A stretch of 64,000 nt of DNA, from assembly GCA_036567965.1 (NCBI GenBank), contig DATCTN010000030.1, forward strand, positions 62,001-126,000, read 5' to 3'. Source of the stretch: Candidatus Kryptoniota bacterium (GTDB lineage Bacteria; Bacteroidota; Ignavibacteria; Kryptoniales; JAKASW01). Position 1 is the stretch's first letter. Each line of letters begins with the position of its first letter. Below are positions 1-8,449 of this stretch, in pieces. A model generated the notes under the pieces. That model searched no databases and was not told the origin of the DNA. It saw only the letters and a list, made by a program, of their open reading frames with translations. The translations under genes and the position numbers were made by a program.

Positions 1-169
1 AGTCAGTCACGTCGAGTCGGATTGTTCAGTCGCCGACGGCAGAAAATTGTCTTCAAAGTTGATCGACGAGTTGAAACAATTTCACTACTATGGATAATCA
101 CAGTGAACGATGACATAAATCGAATCCCAAACCACAAATAAGAAACGGGCCATCTTATAGGAGGATCCA

Positions 170-652
170 ATGGAATTGAAGCTGGTCAAGATCGAGAAGC
201 CTGATGACGTTAATTTCATTTTAGGGCAGTCGCATTTCATCAAGACGGTTGAGGACATTCACGAAGCCATAGTCCAAACGGTCCCGCAGATGAAATTCGG
301 AATTGCGTTCTGCGAATCGTCCGGTCCGGCTCTTGTTCGTTATTCCGGCAACGATGATAACCTGGCGGACATTGCTAAGAAGAACGCGATGAACCTGTCG
401 GCAGGCCATTCGTTCGTCATTTTCATGCGGGACGGGTTCCCGGTAAATATCCTGAATACGGTAAAGAACATCCCCGAAGTTGCGAACATTTATTGTGCTA
501 CCGGAAATCCGGCAGAGGTATTGATCGTGGAATCGGAAGACGGACGCGGCATATTGGGTGTCATTGACGGTGTCAAATCAAAAGGCGTGGAATCGGATGC
601 TGACAAGAAGACCCGCCACGACTTCCTTAGAAAGATCGGATATAAGCTATAG
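170..652 (+). CDS. Adenosine-specific kinase family protein (PF04008-type)
   Basis: The 160-residue product matches the small family annotated as adenosine-specific kinase (formerly DUF355) along its whole length. I recognise the N-terminal stretch MELKLVKIEKPDDVNFILGQ, the region SSGPALVRYSGND and the C-terminal part with ILGVIDG. Family knowledge: soluble, compact cytosolic proteins common in archaea and anaerobic bacteria, proposed to bind or phosphorylate adenosine; the in vivo role is poorly defined. The start is well supported by AGGAGG eight bases upstream. It has no signal peptide or membrane segment. It lies 52 bases before the TolC-type gene on the same strand, but nothing in its sequence ties it to efflux. 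The family call is secure; the enzymatic role is by homology only. Confidence 0.88.
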   Translation: MELKLVKIEKPDDVNFILGQSHFIKTVEDIHEAIVQTVPQMKFGIAFCESSGPALVRYSGNDDNLADIAKKNAMNLSAGHSFVIFMRDGFPVNILNTVKNIPEVANIYCATGNPAEVLIVESEDGRGILGVIDGVKSKGVESDADKKTRHDFLRKIGYKL

Positions 653-704
653 AAGGAACTTCCGACCGGTTGAAGCGTCTATAAACTCATCTATGTTGGA
701 GACT

Positions 705-1967
705 ATGAGAAAGTGTTGTCTTTTTTTAGCGTTGCTGCCCGCAATCGCGTTCGCCCAGTCTGACACGTTGACGTTATCGCAATGTGTCCAGATCGCTCTT
801 AAGCGCAATCCGCAAATCAGGGTTGCCGAAGGCGGCCTGGAAGCATCTCAGGCAGATCTGAAACTGACACGGTCGACACTTCTGCCGCAGGTCTCGGCGT
901 CGGCCGGAGTCACAAGAAGTGGCGGAACATTTTTGATCGGGAATATTGTGAGGAACGGTGACTATGACAACTATACCTCCGGGTTTCAAGCGCAGCAATT
1001 AGTATTTGATTTTGGAAAATCTTACACCAAGTTGTCAGCATCGGGTAGTCTCGTCGATGCCGCGGGCCAGTCACTGAGGTCCGCCAGCCAGGACGTGATC
1101 GTGAATACCTATATTGCTTACTTCAATTACCTGGCGGCGGTGAGGGTGCTTGAAGTGGACAACGAGACGGTCAGGCAGGCTGAAGATCACCTGACACAGG
1201 CACGGGCCTTCTACACGGCGGGGACTGTACCACAGTATGACGTCGTAAACGCGGAGGTGTCCGTCGCGAACGACAGTGTTAGTTTGATCCAGGCGGAAAA
1301 CGGACTTAAGATCGCTCGAGTGCAGTTGGAAAATGTAATTGGCCAGAGTCTCCCTAATAATTTTATTCTATCTGACGTACTTGAGGTCTCTCACGTTGAT
1401 ATAAGCGTGAATGATGCGATCGACAGTGCGATCGCTAACCGCCCGGAACTGTTGGCAAGCGAGGCTGAAGTCGAAGCCGGAAAATCACTTCTCGCTTCCG
1501 CGTGGACAACTAACCTTCCTAACATCTCCGCGAGCGGCGGATACAACTGGCGAGGGCTACAGCTGAACCCGCTTTACAGCGGATGGAACGTCGGGGTCAC
1601 TGTCACACTTCCGATCTTCCAGGGTTTTGCACTTGACGCAGGTGTTGACCAGGCAAGAGCAAACCTGAAGACCGCAGAGGCGTCAAATGATTTGGTTATG
1701 CAGTCACTGACACTTGACGTTCAGCAACAGGATTTCGCCCTCCAGGAGGCAAGCCAGCGAACTCGGGCCGCTCGCGTACTCGTCGAGCAGGCCGGAGAGG
1801 CATTGAGGCTTGCTGTCGCGAGATACAACTCGGGGACGGGAAGTGCCCTCGAGACTACCGACGCGCAAGTCACCTTGGCGAACGCGCGCATAACTTATAT
1901 ACAGTCCCTTTACGACTACAATGTCTCTTACGCGAGACTCGAAAGGGCAATGGGAGTAATAAAGTGA
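705..1967 (+). CDS. TolC-family outer membrane efflux protein
   Basis: The 420-residue product is an outer membrane factor: a signal peptide (MRKCCLFLALLPAIAFAQ) is followed by two long alpha-helical OEP repeats, roughly residues 25-210 and 225-415, rich in Ala, Gln and Leu (for example ANRPELLASEAEVEAGKSLL). Such proteins form the trimeric outer membrane channel of tripartite pumps. An in-frame reading extends upstream to 558 but overlaps the kinase gene. The ATG at 705 gives a clean signal peptide and has GGAG just ahead, so I chose it; ATG 693 is the alternative. It is the first gene of a TolC - adaptor - ATPase - permease set spaced by 20 bases or less, so it is presumably the channel of that pump. 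Confidence 0.9.
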   Translation: MRKCCLFLALLPAIAFAQSDTLTLSQCVQIALKRNPQIRVAEGGLEASQADLKLTRSTLLPQVSASAGVTRSGGTFLIGNIVRNGDYDNYTSGFQAQQLVFDFGKSYTKLSASGSLVDAAGQSLRSASQDVIVNTYIAYFNYLAAVRVLEVDNETVRQAEDHLTQARAFYTAGTVPQYDVVNAEVSVANDSVSLIQAENGLKIARVQLENVIGQSLPNNFILSDVLEVSHVDISVNDAIDSAIANRPELLASEAEVEAGKSLLASAWTTNLPNISASGGYNWRGLQLNPLYSGWNVGVTVTLPIFQGFALDAGVDQARANLKTAEASNDLVMQSLTLDVQQQDFALQEASQRTRAARVLVEQAGEALRLAVARYNSGTGSALETTDAQVTLANARITYIQSLYDYNVSYARLERAMGVIK

Positions 1968-1986
1968 AAGCGAGAGAACAATTGCG

Positions 1987-3261
1987 ATGAAAAAGAAGAG
2001 ATTAATAATAATAATTGCTGGGGTACTGGTCCTTGCATGCGGCGCTATGTTTTTGATTTCGAGCGGGAAGAGTGAAGACCCCAAATGGCTGACGTTGAAA
2101 GTGTTGCGCGGAGATTTGGATGTTGTGGTCACAGCGACGGGTACGGTTGCTGCGGATACGACTCTTCAAGTCGGTACGCAGGTGTCAGGAACGATTGCCC
2201 AGCTATTTGCTGACTGGAATTCGTACGTAAGAAAAGGACAGGTGATTGCCAAGTTAGATACGACGTTTCTCTGGGCTAGTGTTGAAGTTGCGGAATCAAA
2301 TTTGCAAAAGGCTAAGGTCGCCGCCGATCAGGCAAAGGTTAGTTTCGACAGAGTGAAACAATTGTTCGACCGCAATCTAGATTCCCAATCAGATTATGAT
2401 GCGGCTTTCGCGACGTACCAGACTGCCGAGGCAGATGTGAAAACGGCTCAGACAGCTCTCGACCAGGCACACATAAATCTAAATTATGCGACGATCAAAG
2501 CGCCGATAAGCGGGGTTGTGATTTCGAGAAACGTTGACCTCGGACAGACGGTTGCTGCGAGTTTCAATACGCCGACTCTTTTCACGATAGCAAATGATTT
2601 GTCTCGCATGCAGGTGCAGGCGTCCGTCGATGAAGGCGATATAGGCAATGTGAAAGTCGGTCAAAATGTTACATTCACCGTCGATGCTTACCCGACTGAT
2701 CTTTTCAACGGAAGAGTTTCACAAATAAGGCTGCAGTCTACTATAGTGCAAAACGTCGTTGAATACACAGTCATAATAGATGTTCCTAATCCGGATTTAA
2801 AATTAATGCCGGGTATGACGGCAAACCTGACCATCAATGTTGCCGAAGCAAAAGATGTTTTGAAGGTTCCGACGACAGCATTGCGTTTCACACCACCGCA
2901 GGAGTATTTAACCCAATTGATGAACCAGCTTCCGGATTCAATCAAGCAAAAATTTCAGCAGCGACGAAATCAAAATGGCGGTAGCAATGCCGGAACTGGA
3001 GTCGGCAGTGGAACGAACGGCGGCACAGGAGGAGGGAATGCTCAGACGCGGAACTTGACTCCCGGCAGCTATTTCAGAGTTTGGGTCGTCGATGGCAAAC
3101 AAATAAAACCGGTGCGAGTTTTGCTCGGCTTGTCCGACGGAACCAATACCGAAGTGCAAGGCGCTCTTAAAGAAGGCGACGATGTCGCAGTTGGAACGCT
3201 GACTCAAACCGCGAGCACTCAGCAAAGTAATCCGTTTCAGGGTGGCCAGAGGAGATTTTAA
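1987..3261 (+). CDS. MacA/HlyD-type periplasmic adaptor subunit
   Basis: The 424-residue product begins with an N-terminal membrane anchor (about residues 5-25, IIIIAGVLVLACGAMFLIS). It continues with the split lipoyl/barrel-sandwich domain and an alpha-helical hairpin around residues 95-165. The beta-barrel follows (about 205-285), then a membrane-proximal domain. This is the layout of membrane fusion proteins that join a MacB-type ABC transporter to TolC. An unusual Gly/Asn/Thr-rich linker sits at about residues 325-356, just after an Arg/Gln-rich stretch, and is probably disordered. The gene starts 19 bases after the TolC gene stops and precedes the ATPase gene by four bases, indicating one operon. 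The substrate cannot be told from sequence. Confidence 0.9.
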   Translation: MKKKRLIIIIAGVLVLACGAMFLISSGKSEDPKWLTLKVLRGDLDVVVTATGTVAADTTLQVGTQVSGTIAQLFADWNSYVRKGQVIAKLDTTFLWASVEVAESNLQKAKVAADQAKVSFDRVKQLFDRNLDSQSDYDAAFATYQTAEADVKTAQTALDQAHINLNYATIKAPISGVVISRNVDLGQTVAASFNTPTLFTIANDLSRMQVQASVDEGDIGNVKVGQNVTFTVDAYPTDLFNGRVSQIRLQSTIVQNVVEYTVIIDVPNPDLKLMPGMTANLTINVAEAKDVLKVPTTALRFTPPQEYLTQLMNQLPDSIKQKFQQRRNQNGGSNAGTGVGSGTNGGTGGGNAQTRNLTPGSYFRVWVVDGKQIKPVRVLLGLSDGTNTEVQGALKEGDDVAVGTLTQTASTQQSNPFQGGQRRF

Positions 3262-3265
3262 GACC

Positions 3266-4021
3266 ATGGCCCAGCCGATAATTTCCGTAAAACATATAGT
3301 CAAAATCTATAAGATGGGTGACTTTGAAGTTCATGCCCTTCGTGGAATTAACCTGGACATCAACAAGGGCGAGTTCGTTGCTATAATGGGAGCAAGTGGT
3401 TCCGGTAAGTCAACCTTTATGAATATTCTGGGATGCCTCGATACACCAACTAGTGGCGAATATTTTTTAGATGAAATTGAAGTGGGGAAACTGGATCGCG
3501 ATGAGCTTGCTCGTTTGAGAAATAAGAAGTTAGGATTTGTTTTCCAAGCGTACAATCTCTTGCCGAGAACAACCGCGCTGGAGAATGTCGAACTGCCGCT
3601 TCTTTATTCAAATTCAGTTTCTTCATCTCAGAGAAAAGAGAAGGCGCTCGATGCACTTAACGCAGTCGGACTTTCTGACCGGGCACTTCACTATTCGAAC
3701 CAGCTTTCGGGCGGACAGCAGCAGAGAGTTGCAATCGCACGATCCTTAGTGAATGATCCTGTCGTGATTCTTGCAGATGAGCCGACGGGAAATTTAGACA
3801 CACGGACAAGCGTTGAAGTAATGGAAATTTTTCAGAAGCTCAACGGACGCGGAATTACCGTTGTCCTCGTAACACACGAGTTGGACATTGCCCAGTACGC
3901 GCAAAGAAATGTCGTATTCAAAGACGGGAAGATAAACCGGCTTGTCACTGTTGAAGACAGAAAAATTGCCTCTGAAGAACTGCCGAAGATTCCTGTATTA
4001 GAAGAAGAGTTGGACTCATGA
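3266..4021 (+). CDS. MacB/LolD-type ABC transporter ATP-binding protein
   Basis: The 251-residue product is a complete ABC ATPase of the MacB/LolD family: Walker A GASGSGKS at residues 42-49, signature [15 protein letters not shown] from residue 147, Walker [12 protein letters not shown] next, and the H-loop in LVTHELD. It powers the mechanotransmission pump formed with the permease encoded immediately downstream. I chose ATG 3266 because AGAGGAG lies 11 bases upstream; an upstream in-frame start at 3242 would overlap the adaptor gene. Its stop overlaps the next start as ATGA. The separate ATPase and permease polypeptides differ from Escherichia coli MacB, where they are fused, but this is common in Bacteroidota relatives. 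Confidence 0.93.
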   Translation: MAQPIISVKHIVKIYKMGDFEVHALRGINLDINKGEFVAIMGASGSGKSTFMNILGCLDTPTSGEYFLDEIEVGKLDRDELARLRNKKLGFVFQAYNLLPRTTALENVELPLLYSNSVSSSQRKEKALDALNAVGLSDRALHYSNQLSGGQQQRVAIARSLVNDPVVILADEPTGNLDTRTSVEVMEIFQKLNGRGITVVLVTHELDIAQYAQRNVVFKDGKINRLVTVEDRKIASEELPKIPVLEEELDS

Positions 4022-5238
4022 AGATTCTCAACATACTTAAGATCGCGTACCGTTCGCTTGGAAGAAACAAACTTCGTTCCTTCCTGACCATGCTCGGCAT
4101 CATCATCGGTGTTGCCGCCGTCATCGCAATGCTTGCAATCGGGCAAGGAGCAAGCAATGCCGTTAAAGCACAAATCGCTTCCCTCGGAACAAACATGATG
4201 ATTCTTTTTCCGGGTGCATCGAATCAAAGCGGAGTCAGAACGCAAGCGGCGACATTTACACGGTTTACAGAAGATGACGCTATCGCGATCAGCAAACAGT
4301 GTCCCGCAGTGCAATATGTATCGCCCGTGGTAAGAGTTGTCTCACAGGTTATTGCAGGAACGCAGAATTGGCGTACCAGCATATTTGGCGGCTATCCAAA
4401 TTACTTCAACATAAGAGCCTGGCCTCTGCAGAGCGGAAATTATTATACGGATTCCGATGAGCGCGGAGCAACAAAAGTATGCATTGTCGGGCAGACTGTT
4501 GCGACAAACCTCTTCGGACCAAATTCACTTCCTATCGGGCAGATTATCAGGATCAGGAACCTTCCGTTCAGGATTATCGGTGTTTTATCGGCGAAAGGTC
4601 AGGATGCGAGCGGTAATGATCAAGATGATATTATCATTGCTCCCTTTTCGACAGTTCTGAAAAAACTTGTCGGCGGAATTTATGCAAATGTGATCTTTGC
4701 TTCCGCGCAATCCCCGGATGCTATCGATGAAGCAAGCAACGAAATCACCCAGCTGATAAGAGATAGGCACAAGCTGACACAGTGGGAAGGGAATGATTTT
4801 ACAGTCAGAACACAGACTGAAATTGCGAGCACAGCTGATGCCACCACTCAAACGATGACACTTTTATTGGCAAGTATTGCCGGGATATCGCTCGTGGTTG
4901 GCGGGATCGGAATTATGAACATCATGCTCGTGTCGGTGACGGAAAGAACGCGCGAGATTGGAATCAGGATGGCGGTCGGGGCGCGCGGCAACGACGTCTT
5001 GACACAATTCTTGATAGAGGCACTGAGTTTGAGTTTCGCTGGAGGACTGATCGGCATTGTGCTTGGAGTTTTGACTTCACAATTTGTTTCTGACCTGCAG
5101 AAGTGGCCGATAGTGATTTCACCTCAGTCGATTGGCTTGGCATTTGCGTTTGCAGCAGCGATCGGCATCTTTTTCGGTTGGTATCCGGCGCGCAAGGCAG
5201 CCAATCTGAATCCGATCGACGCGCTGAGATACGAATAA
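4018..5238 (+). CDS. MacB-type ABC transporter permease (FtsX family)
   Basis: The 406-residue product has the type VII ABC permease topology. One N-terminal transmembrane helix (about 20-42, with the typical FLTMLGIIIGVAAVIAM) is followed by a large periplasmic domain of about 230 residues. Three C-terminal helices form the FtsX domain, including the conserved SVTERTREIGIRMAVGAR coupling segment. It ends with the common ARKAANLNPIDALRYE. The start ATG overlaps the ATPase stop codon, which points to translational coupling. With the TolC, adaptor and ATPase genes upstream it completes a tripartite exporter, probably for a lipid, peptide or small toxic compound; the substrate is unknown. Confidence 0.92.
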   Translation: MKILNILKIAYRSLGRNKLRSFLTMLGIIIGVAAVIAMLAIGQGASNAVKAQIASLGTNMMILFPGASNQSGVRTQAATFTRFTEDDAIAISKQCPAVQYVSPVVRVVSQVIAGTQNWRTSIFGGYPNYFNIRAWPLQSGNYYTDSDERGATKVCIVGQTVATNLFGPNSLPIGQIIRIRNLPFRIIGVLSAKGQDASGNDQDDIIIAPFSTVLKKLVGGIYANVIFASAQSPDAIDEASNEITQLIRDRHKLTQWEGNDFTVRTQTEIASTADATTQTMTLLLASIAGISLVVGGIGIMNIMLVSVTERTREIGIRMAVGARGNDVLTQFLIEALSLSFAGGLIGIVLGVLTSQFVSDLQKWPIVISPQSIGLAFAFAAAIGIFFGWYPARKAANLNPIDALRYE

Positions 5239-5757
5239 CGGACACAATCGGCCGAATTATCACCCTCGACATTTGGGACCCATAAACAAGGCGTCCTGCC
5301 GGCGGATCCATTCGTGAATCGGAAATCTCATCGTGGCACGAACACACACGTGTTTTGCGACAGACTTGCTGAGAAGTAAGCCTATCCTCAAACTCCTCCC
5401 CACGATTTTCACTAGAAACCAAAAGTTCTTAGATTGAAACGGAACCGGCACTAATACGATAAGTCAGGTGTTATGTTGATGTGAACTTGGATGGTAATGT
5501 TGTTTTTGTTGGGCGACTGTGGAATCTTGGATGAGAGCCGGCTTGATGTTCTTCTGTCAAGAATAGTTAAACCTATATCATAGATTTAAATGCGTTGGAT
5601 GACAACTTCGGCTCTGAGGAGCGAACGGGTTGTCGCTGAGCAGCACATAGCTAGTCGACAGGAATATCTGCTGAGACCACATCTCATTCTGTTACTCGCA
5701 GCTTTTCCCCGGCGTTAATTTGGAGATGACAATCACCATTGCAGGAAGGATTCTAGA
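5239..5757 (+). other. Intergenic region without a recognised gene
   Basis: About 520 bases between the efflux operon and the PAP2 gene. I see no RNA gene, repeat array or hairpin with a T-run. Short readings on the minus strand around 5260-5450 show no recognisable family. The only supported element is the AGGAAGGA ribosome binding site at 5741-5750, which serves the gene starting at 5758. The rest presumably holds the PAP2 promoter and perhaps decayed sequence. Confidence 0.5.
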
Positions 5758-6723
5758 ATGACGTTGTCTCAAAGCGGCTTTATAACTGGAACTTTACTTT
5801 GGCTACTTTCGGTTCAGCTCGGGTTTTCGCAGAACAATAAATCTGTCCTGGATTTCGCCGGTTCAGATTCGATAGCGGTTGCAGCGATCGAAGACGCGCA
5901 GGTGCCCTATACACCCGTCGTCGATACTTCAGGCGATTATTTGCCGACCTGGTACGATATGATTACGAGGATTCCGGGCGACTGGGTAGCCTATTCGAAT
6001 GAGACTTTCCAAACAAAAAACATTCCTGCAATAATCGGGATGGTGGGTGTCACCGCGGGTCTTGTCGTCGTGGACCGGCAGTGGTGGTGGACGGAACAGA
6101 AATGGTATGATGAGTCCCCGACGTTTAAGCGGTTAAGCAACTGGATGGTATTTACCGGCGACGGCAGATTTCAGTTCGGTATCGTCGGCGCCTTTGCCGC
6201 ATATGGGTTTGCCTTCGACGATCATCGTGCATTGCGCACGGCGAGCGAGACCACCGAAGCTATTCTCGCTTGCGGAGGAGTAGTCCAATTACTGAAACAC
6301 ATTACCGGTCGTGAGAGTCCTTTTGTCTCCACAAAGCGGACCGGTGCCTGGAGATTTTTTCCCAACCAGATCCAGTACTCAAAACATGTTCCGCATTACG
6401 ACGCCTTTCCGTCGGGACATCTCGCGACAGCGACGACGACACTTATCGTAATCGCGGACAATTATCCGGAATTGGTATGGCTTAAACCTGTCGGATACGT
6501 TGCACTTGCGGCGATCTCGTCAAGTCTTGTCGCATATGGCATCCACTGGTGGAGCGATTTCCCGCTTGCTCTTGCGCTTGGATATTCATTTGGCGAGATC
6601 GCGGCCCATCCGATCGGCGTCAACCTTACACATGGCAACAATGGGAACGAACACAGGTTGTCGTTCGGACCGGTCACTTACCCCCATGGGGGAGCGGGTG
6701 TCGGATTATCGCTGGCCTTGTAG
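5758..6723 (+). CDS. Secreted or membrane-anchored PAP2-family phosphatase
   Basis: The 321-residue product carries the three acid phosphatase signatures of the PAP2 (type 2 phosphatidic acid phosphatase) family in order: KHITGRESPF, PSGHLATATT with the catalytic His, and a distal HWWSDFPLALALG with the second His. Several hydrophobic stretches (around 95-115, 165-180, 225-245, 265-285) fit membrane association; the N-terminus looks like a signal peptide ending near LGFSQ. Family members dephosphorylate lipid pyrophosphates such as undecaprenyl diphosphate or phosphatidic acid at the outer face of a membrane. The start is fixed by AGGAAGGA seven bases upstream. The gene stands alone. Its exact substrate is not predictable. 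Confidence 0.85.
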   Translation: MTLSQSGFITGTLLWLLSVQLGFSQNNKSVLDFAGSDSIAVAAIEDAQVPYTPVVDTSGDYLPTWYDMITRIPGDWVAYSNETFQTKNIPAIIGMVGVTAGLVVVDRQWWWTEQKWYDESPTFKRLSNWMVFTGDGRFQFGIVGAFAAYGFAFDDHRALRTASETTEAILACGGVVQLLKHITGRESPFVSTKRTGAWRFFPNQIQYSKHVPHYDAFPSGHLATATTTLIVIADNYPELVWLKPVGYVALAAISSSLVAYGIHWWSDFPLALALGYSFGEIAAHPIGVNLTHGNNGNEHRLSFGPVTYPHGGAGVGLSLAL

Positions 6724-6802
6724 AGATTTGAATTGATGATTATGATGAGATGCTCGGGAGATCTCCATCAGGACAAAGTGCGCGTCCGCTTCTTTGACAC
6801 TT

Positions 6803-7426
6803 CTAAACGAGGATGACCCCTTCAAGTCTGAGCAAGAATTCCTTTAGTCTAATTCCTCCGGCATATCCTGTCAGCTTGCTGTCCGAGCCTATTACCCGGT
6901 GACACGGAATAATTATAGGTAATGGGTTCTTTCCCACCGTAGCTCCCACCGCACGATATCCTTTTGTGTGAATCCTTCCAGCGATTTGTTTGTAGGTTGT
7001 GATCCTACCGTATGGTGTTCTGGCTATTTCAGTCCACACGCGTTGCTGGAACGGCGTCCCGATCAGGTCGATGTCCAAATCAAACTTGGTTCGTTTTCCG
7101 ATGAAGTACTCGTTCAACTGTTTCACGGCGACCGAATTTCGTTTCCGGTCGTCCACGATTCCCTCAAGAGAGAAGTTCGTCTTGACCCAGGAAAAGAAGC
7201 TTGATTTACCGTCTTTTGGGAGCGCTATCTTGCATACGCCTTTCGCCGTGGAAGCGATATAGATGACCCCGATTGGCGCCTCAAATGAAGCACAGTAAAC
7301 CTGCTGTGCAGCCGGGTCTCCGATATCCTGTTGCAGATTGAGGGAGCCGCGAACGGAGTCGATTCTTCTCAGCCTCTCTGCGGTCCTCATCCATGCCTGT
7401 GAAACTTTTACAGCAGCCTGCGACAC
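6803..7426 (-). CDS. ogt: Methylated-DNA--protein-cysteine methyltransferase
   Basis: The 207-residue product is an O6-alkylguanine-DNA alkyltransferase. The acceptor motif PCHRVIG holds the reactive Cys at residue 175, followed by SDSKLTGYAGG. The upstream TPFQQRVWTEIARTPYGRITTY is the DNA-binding domain. The protein removes alkyl groups from O6-guanine by irreversible transfer to its own cysteine. The N-terminal part (residues 45-115) is the usual ribonuclease-like domain. The first 40 residues are an unusual extension. The start is GTG, with GAGAGGA about eight bases ahead; an in-frame ATG lies 12 codons inside. The chromosomally isolated minus-strand gene gives no context. Function is well supported; the choice between ogt and the Ada C-terminal type is nominal. 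Confidence 0.92.
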   Translation of the reverse strand: MSQAAVKVSQAWMRTAERLRRIDSVRGSLNLQQDIGDPAAQQVYCASFEAPIGVIYIASTAKGVCKIALPKDGKSSFFSWVKTNFSLEGIVDDRKRNSVAVKQLNEYFIGKRTKFDLDIDLIGTPFQQRVWTEIARTPYGRITTYKQIAGRIHTKGYRAVGATVGKNPLPIIIPCHRVIGSDSKLTGYAGGIRLKEFLLRLEGVILV

Positions 7427-7532
7427 GCGGAATGTCCTCTCATTTTTTTTGGCGGAGTTGTAGCTCCGTAATTGAAAGAACTTCTACTTGAAATCTCTTA
7501 TCGTATAAGAACGCTTCGTTATGGCAGAAACT

Positions 7533-8177
7533 TCATTTAGTGCCATGATGTAAGAAGTGAACCAGCAACTCATAACCAATATACGCACTGAAGGACAACA
7601 TTATAAAACCTGAAATCTTGGAAAGAACAGTCAGCGTCTCTGCCTTGAACGAATCCTTCTTCCAGAATATCGCCTTGAGAAGTGAATAATACCATAGCGC
7701 GGTACCGCCCCCGACTCCGAGAGCGAATAGAATGCCGTCTCCAAGATTATTTATTACATTCCCGGAAGACTGGATAATGCCGCTAAGTGTAATCCAGAAT
7801 GCGACCAGCGTCGGATTTGAAATGTACATGAAGACACCGATTAGAAATGCGCTGTGAAATCTCCCGTTCTTTGCGTCGTAGTTTTCATATTTGAAAGCCT
7901 CAACACGAGTTGTGATATCCCGTATTCCGAGGTAGAGAAGAAGTAGAAAGCCGATGACCTGAAATATCACATTTACTTCGATCTTGTGAACAATTGCTGA
8001 GAGACCGAGCATCGACGCTCCACAATAAAAGGAATCCATAGAGGAAGCTCCCAGTCCCACGGCAAATGCATTCTTGAATCCCTGTTTGAAACCTTTCGAA
8101 ACCACCGTGACGTTGATAGGCCCGATCGGAACTGAGATGACAATTCCTATAATTACGCCGATTAAAAGTGCTATCAT
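7533..8177 (-). CDS. LysE-family amino acid/metabolite exporter
   Basis: The 214-residue product has six predicted transmembrane helices and the LysE/RhtB family N-terminal pattern (GIVISVPIGPINVTVVSKGFKQGF), with the conserved ISNPTLVAFWITLSG in the middle. Family members export amino acids or related small molecules through the inner membrane. The ATG has AGGA directly abutting it, so spacing is poor and translation may be weak. It lies downstream of nothing obvious on the minus strand and is followed by the alkyltransferase gene after about 100 bases. Substrate unknown. Confidence 0.82.
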   Translation of the reverse strand: MIALLIGVIIGIVISVPIGPINVTVVSKGFKQGFKNAFAVGLGASSMDSFYCGASMLGLSAIVHKIEVNVIFQVIGFLLLLYLGIRDITTRVEAFKYENYDAKNGRFHSAFLIGVFMYISNPTLVAFWITLSGIIQSSGNVINNLGDGILFALGVGGGTALWYYSLLKAIFWKKDSFKAETLTVLSKISGFIMLSFSAYIGYELLVHFLHHGTK

Positions 8178-8449
8178 TCCTATATTGCTTTACGAATTTT
8201 TTTGCATACGCTTCAGCTTTATCCACCCCCCGCAAACGCAACCGAAAAATACAGAATCGAAAAGTAAATAGCAATCTTGAATGCGTGGATCACGATAAGT
8301 ACTTTCGAAGATCACAGTGATGCGCAGAGCGTAAAGAAGGCGATCAACCCCACGACATATCTCATTCCAGCAGCGCTATTTACCTTGATTTTCAGACGGC
8401 CGTTGTTTAAAATTTCTTCCGCGTTAAAACACAAATGGAGGTTCCCTGG

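Noticed and set aside
1-169. Possible gene or RNA at the window start
   Set aside because: No conserved reading frame or RNA fold is visible; only the leader of the kinase gene with its ribosome binding site is supported.
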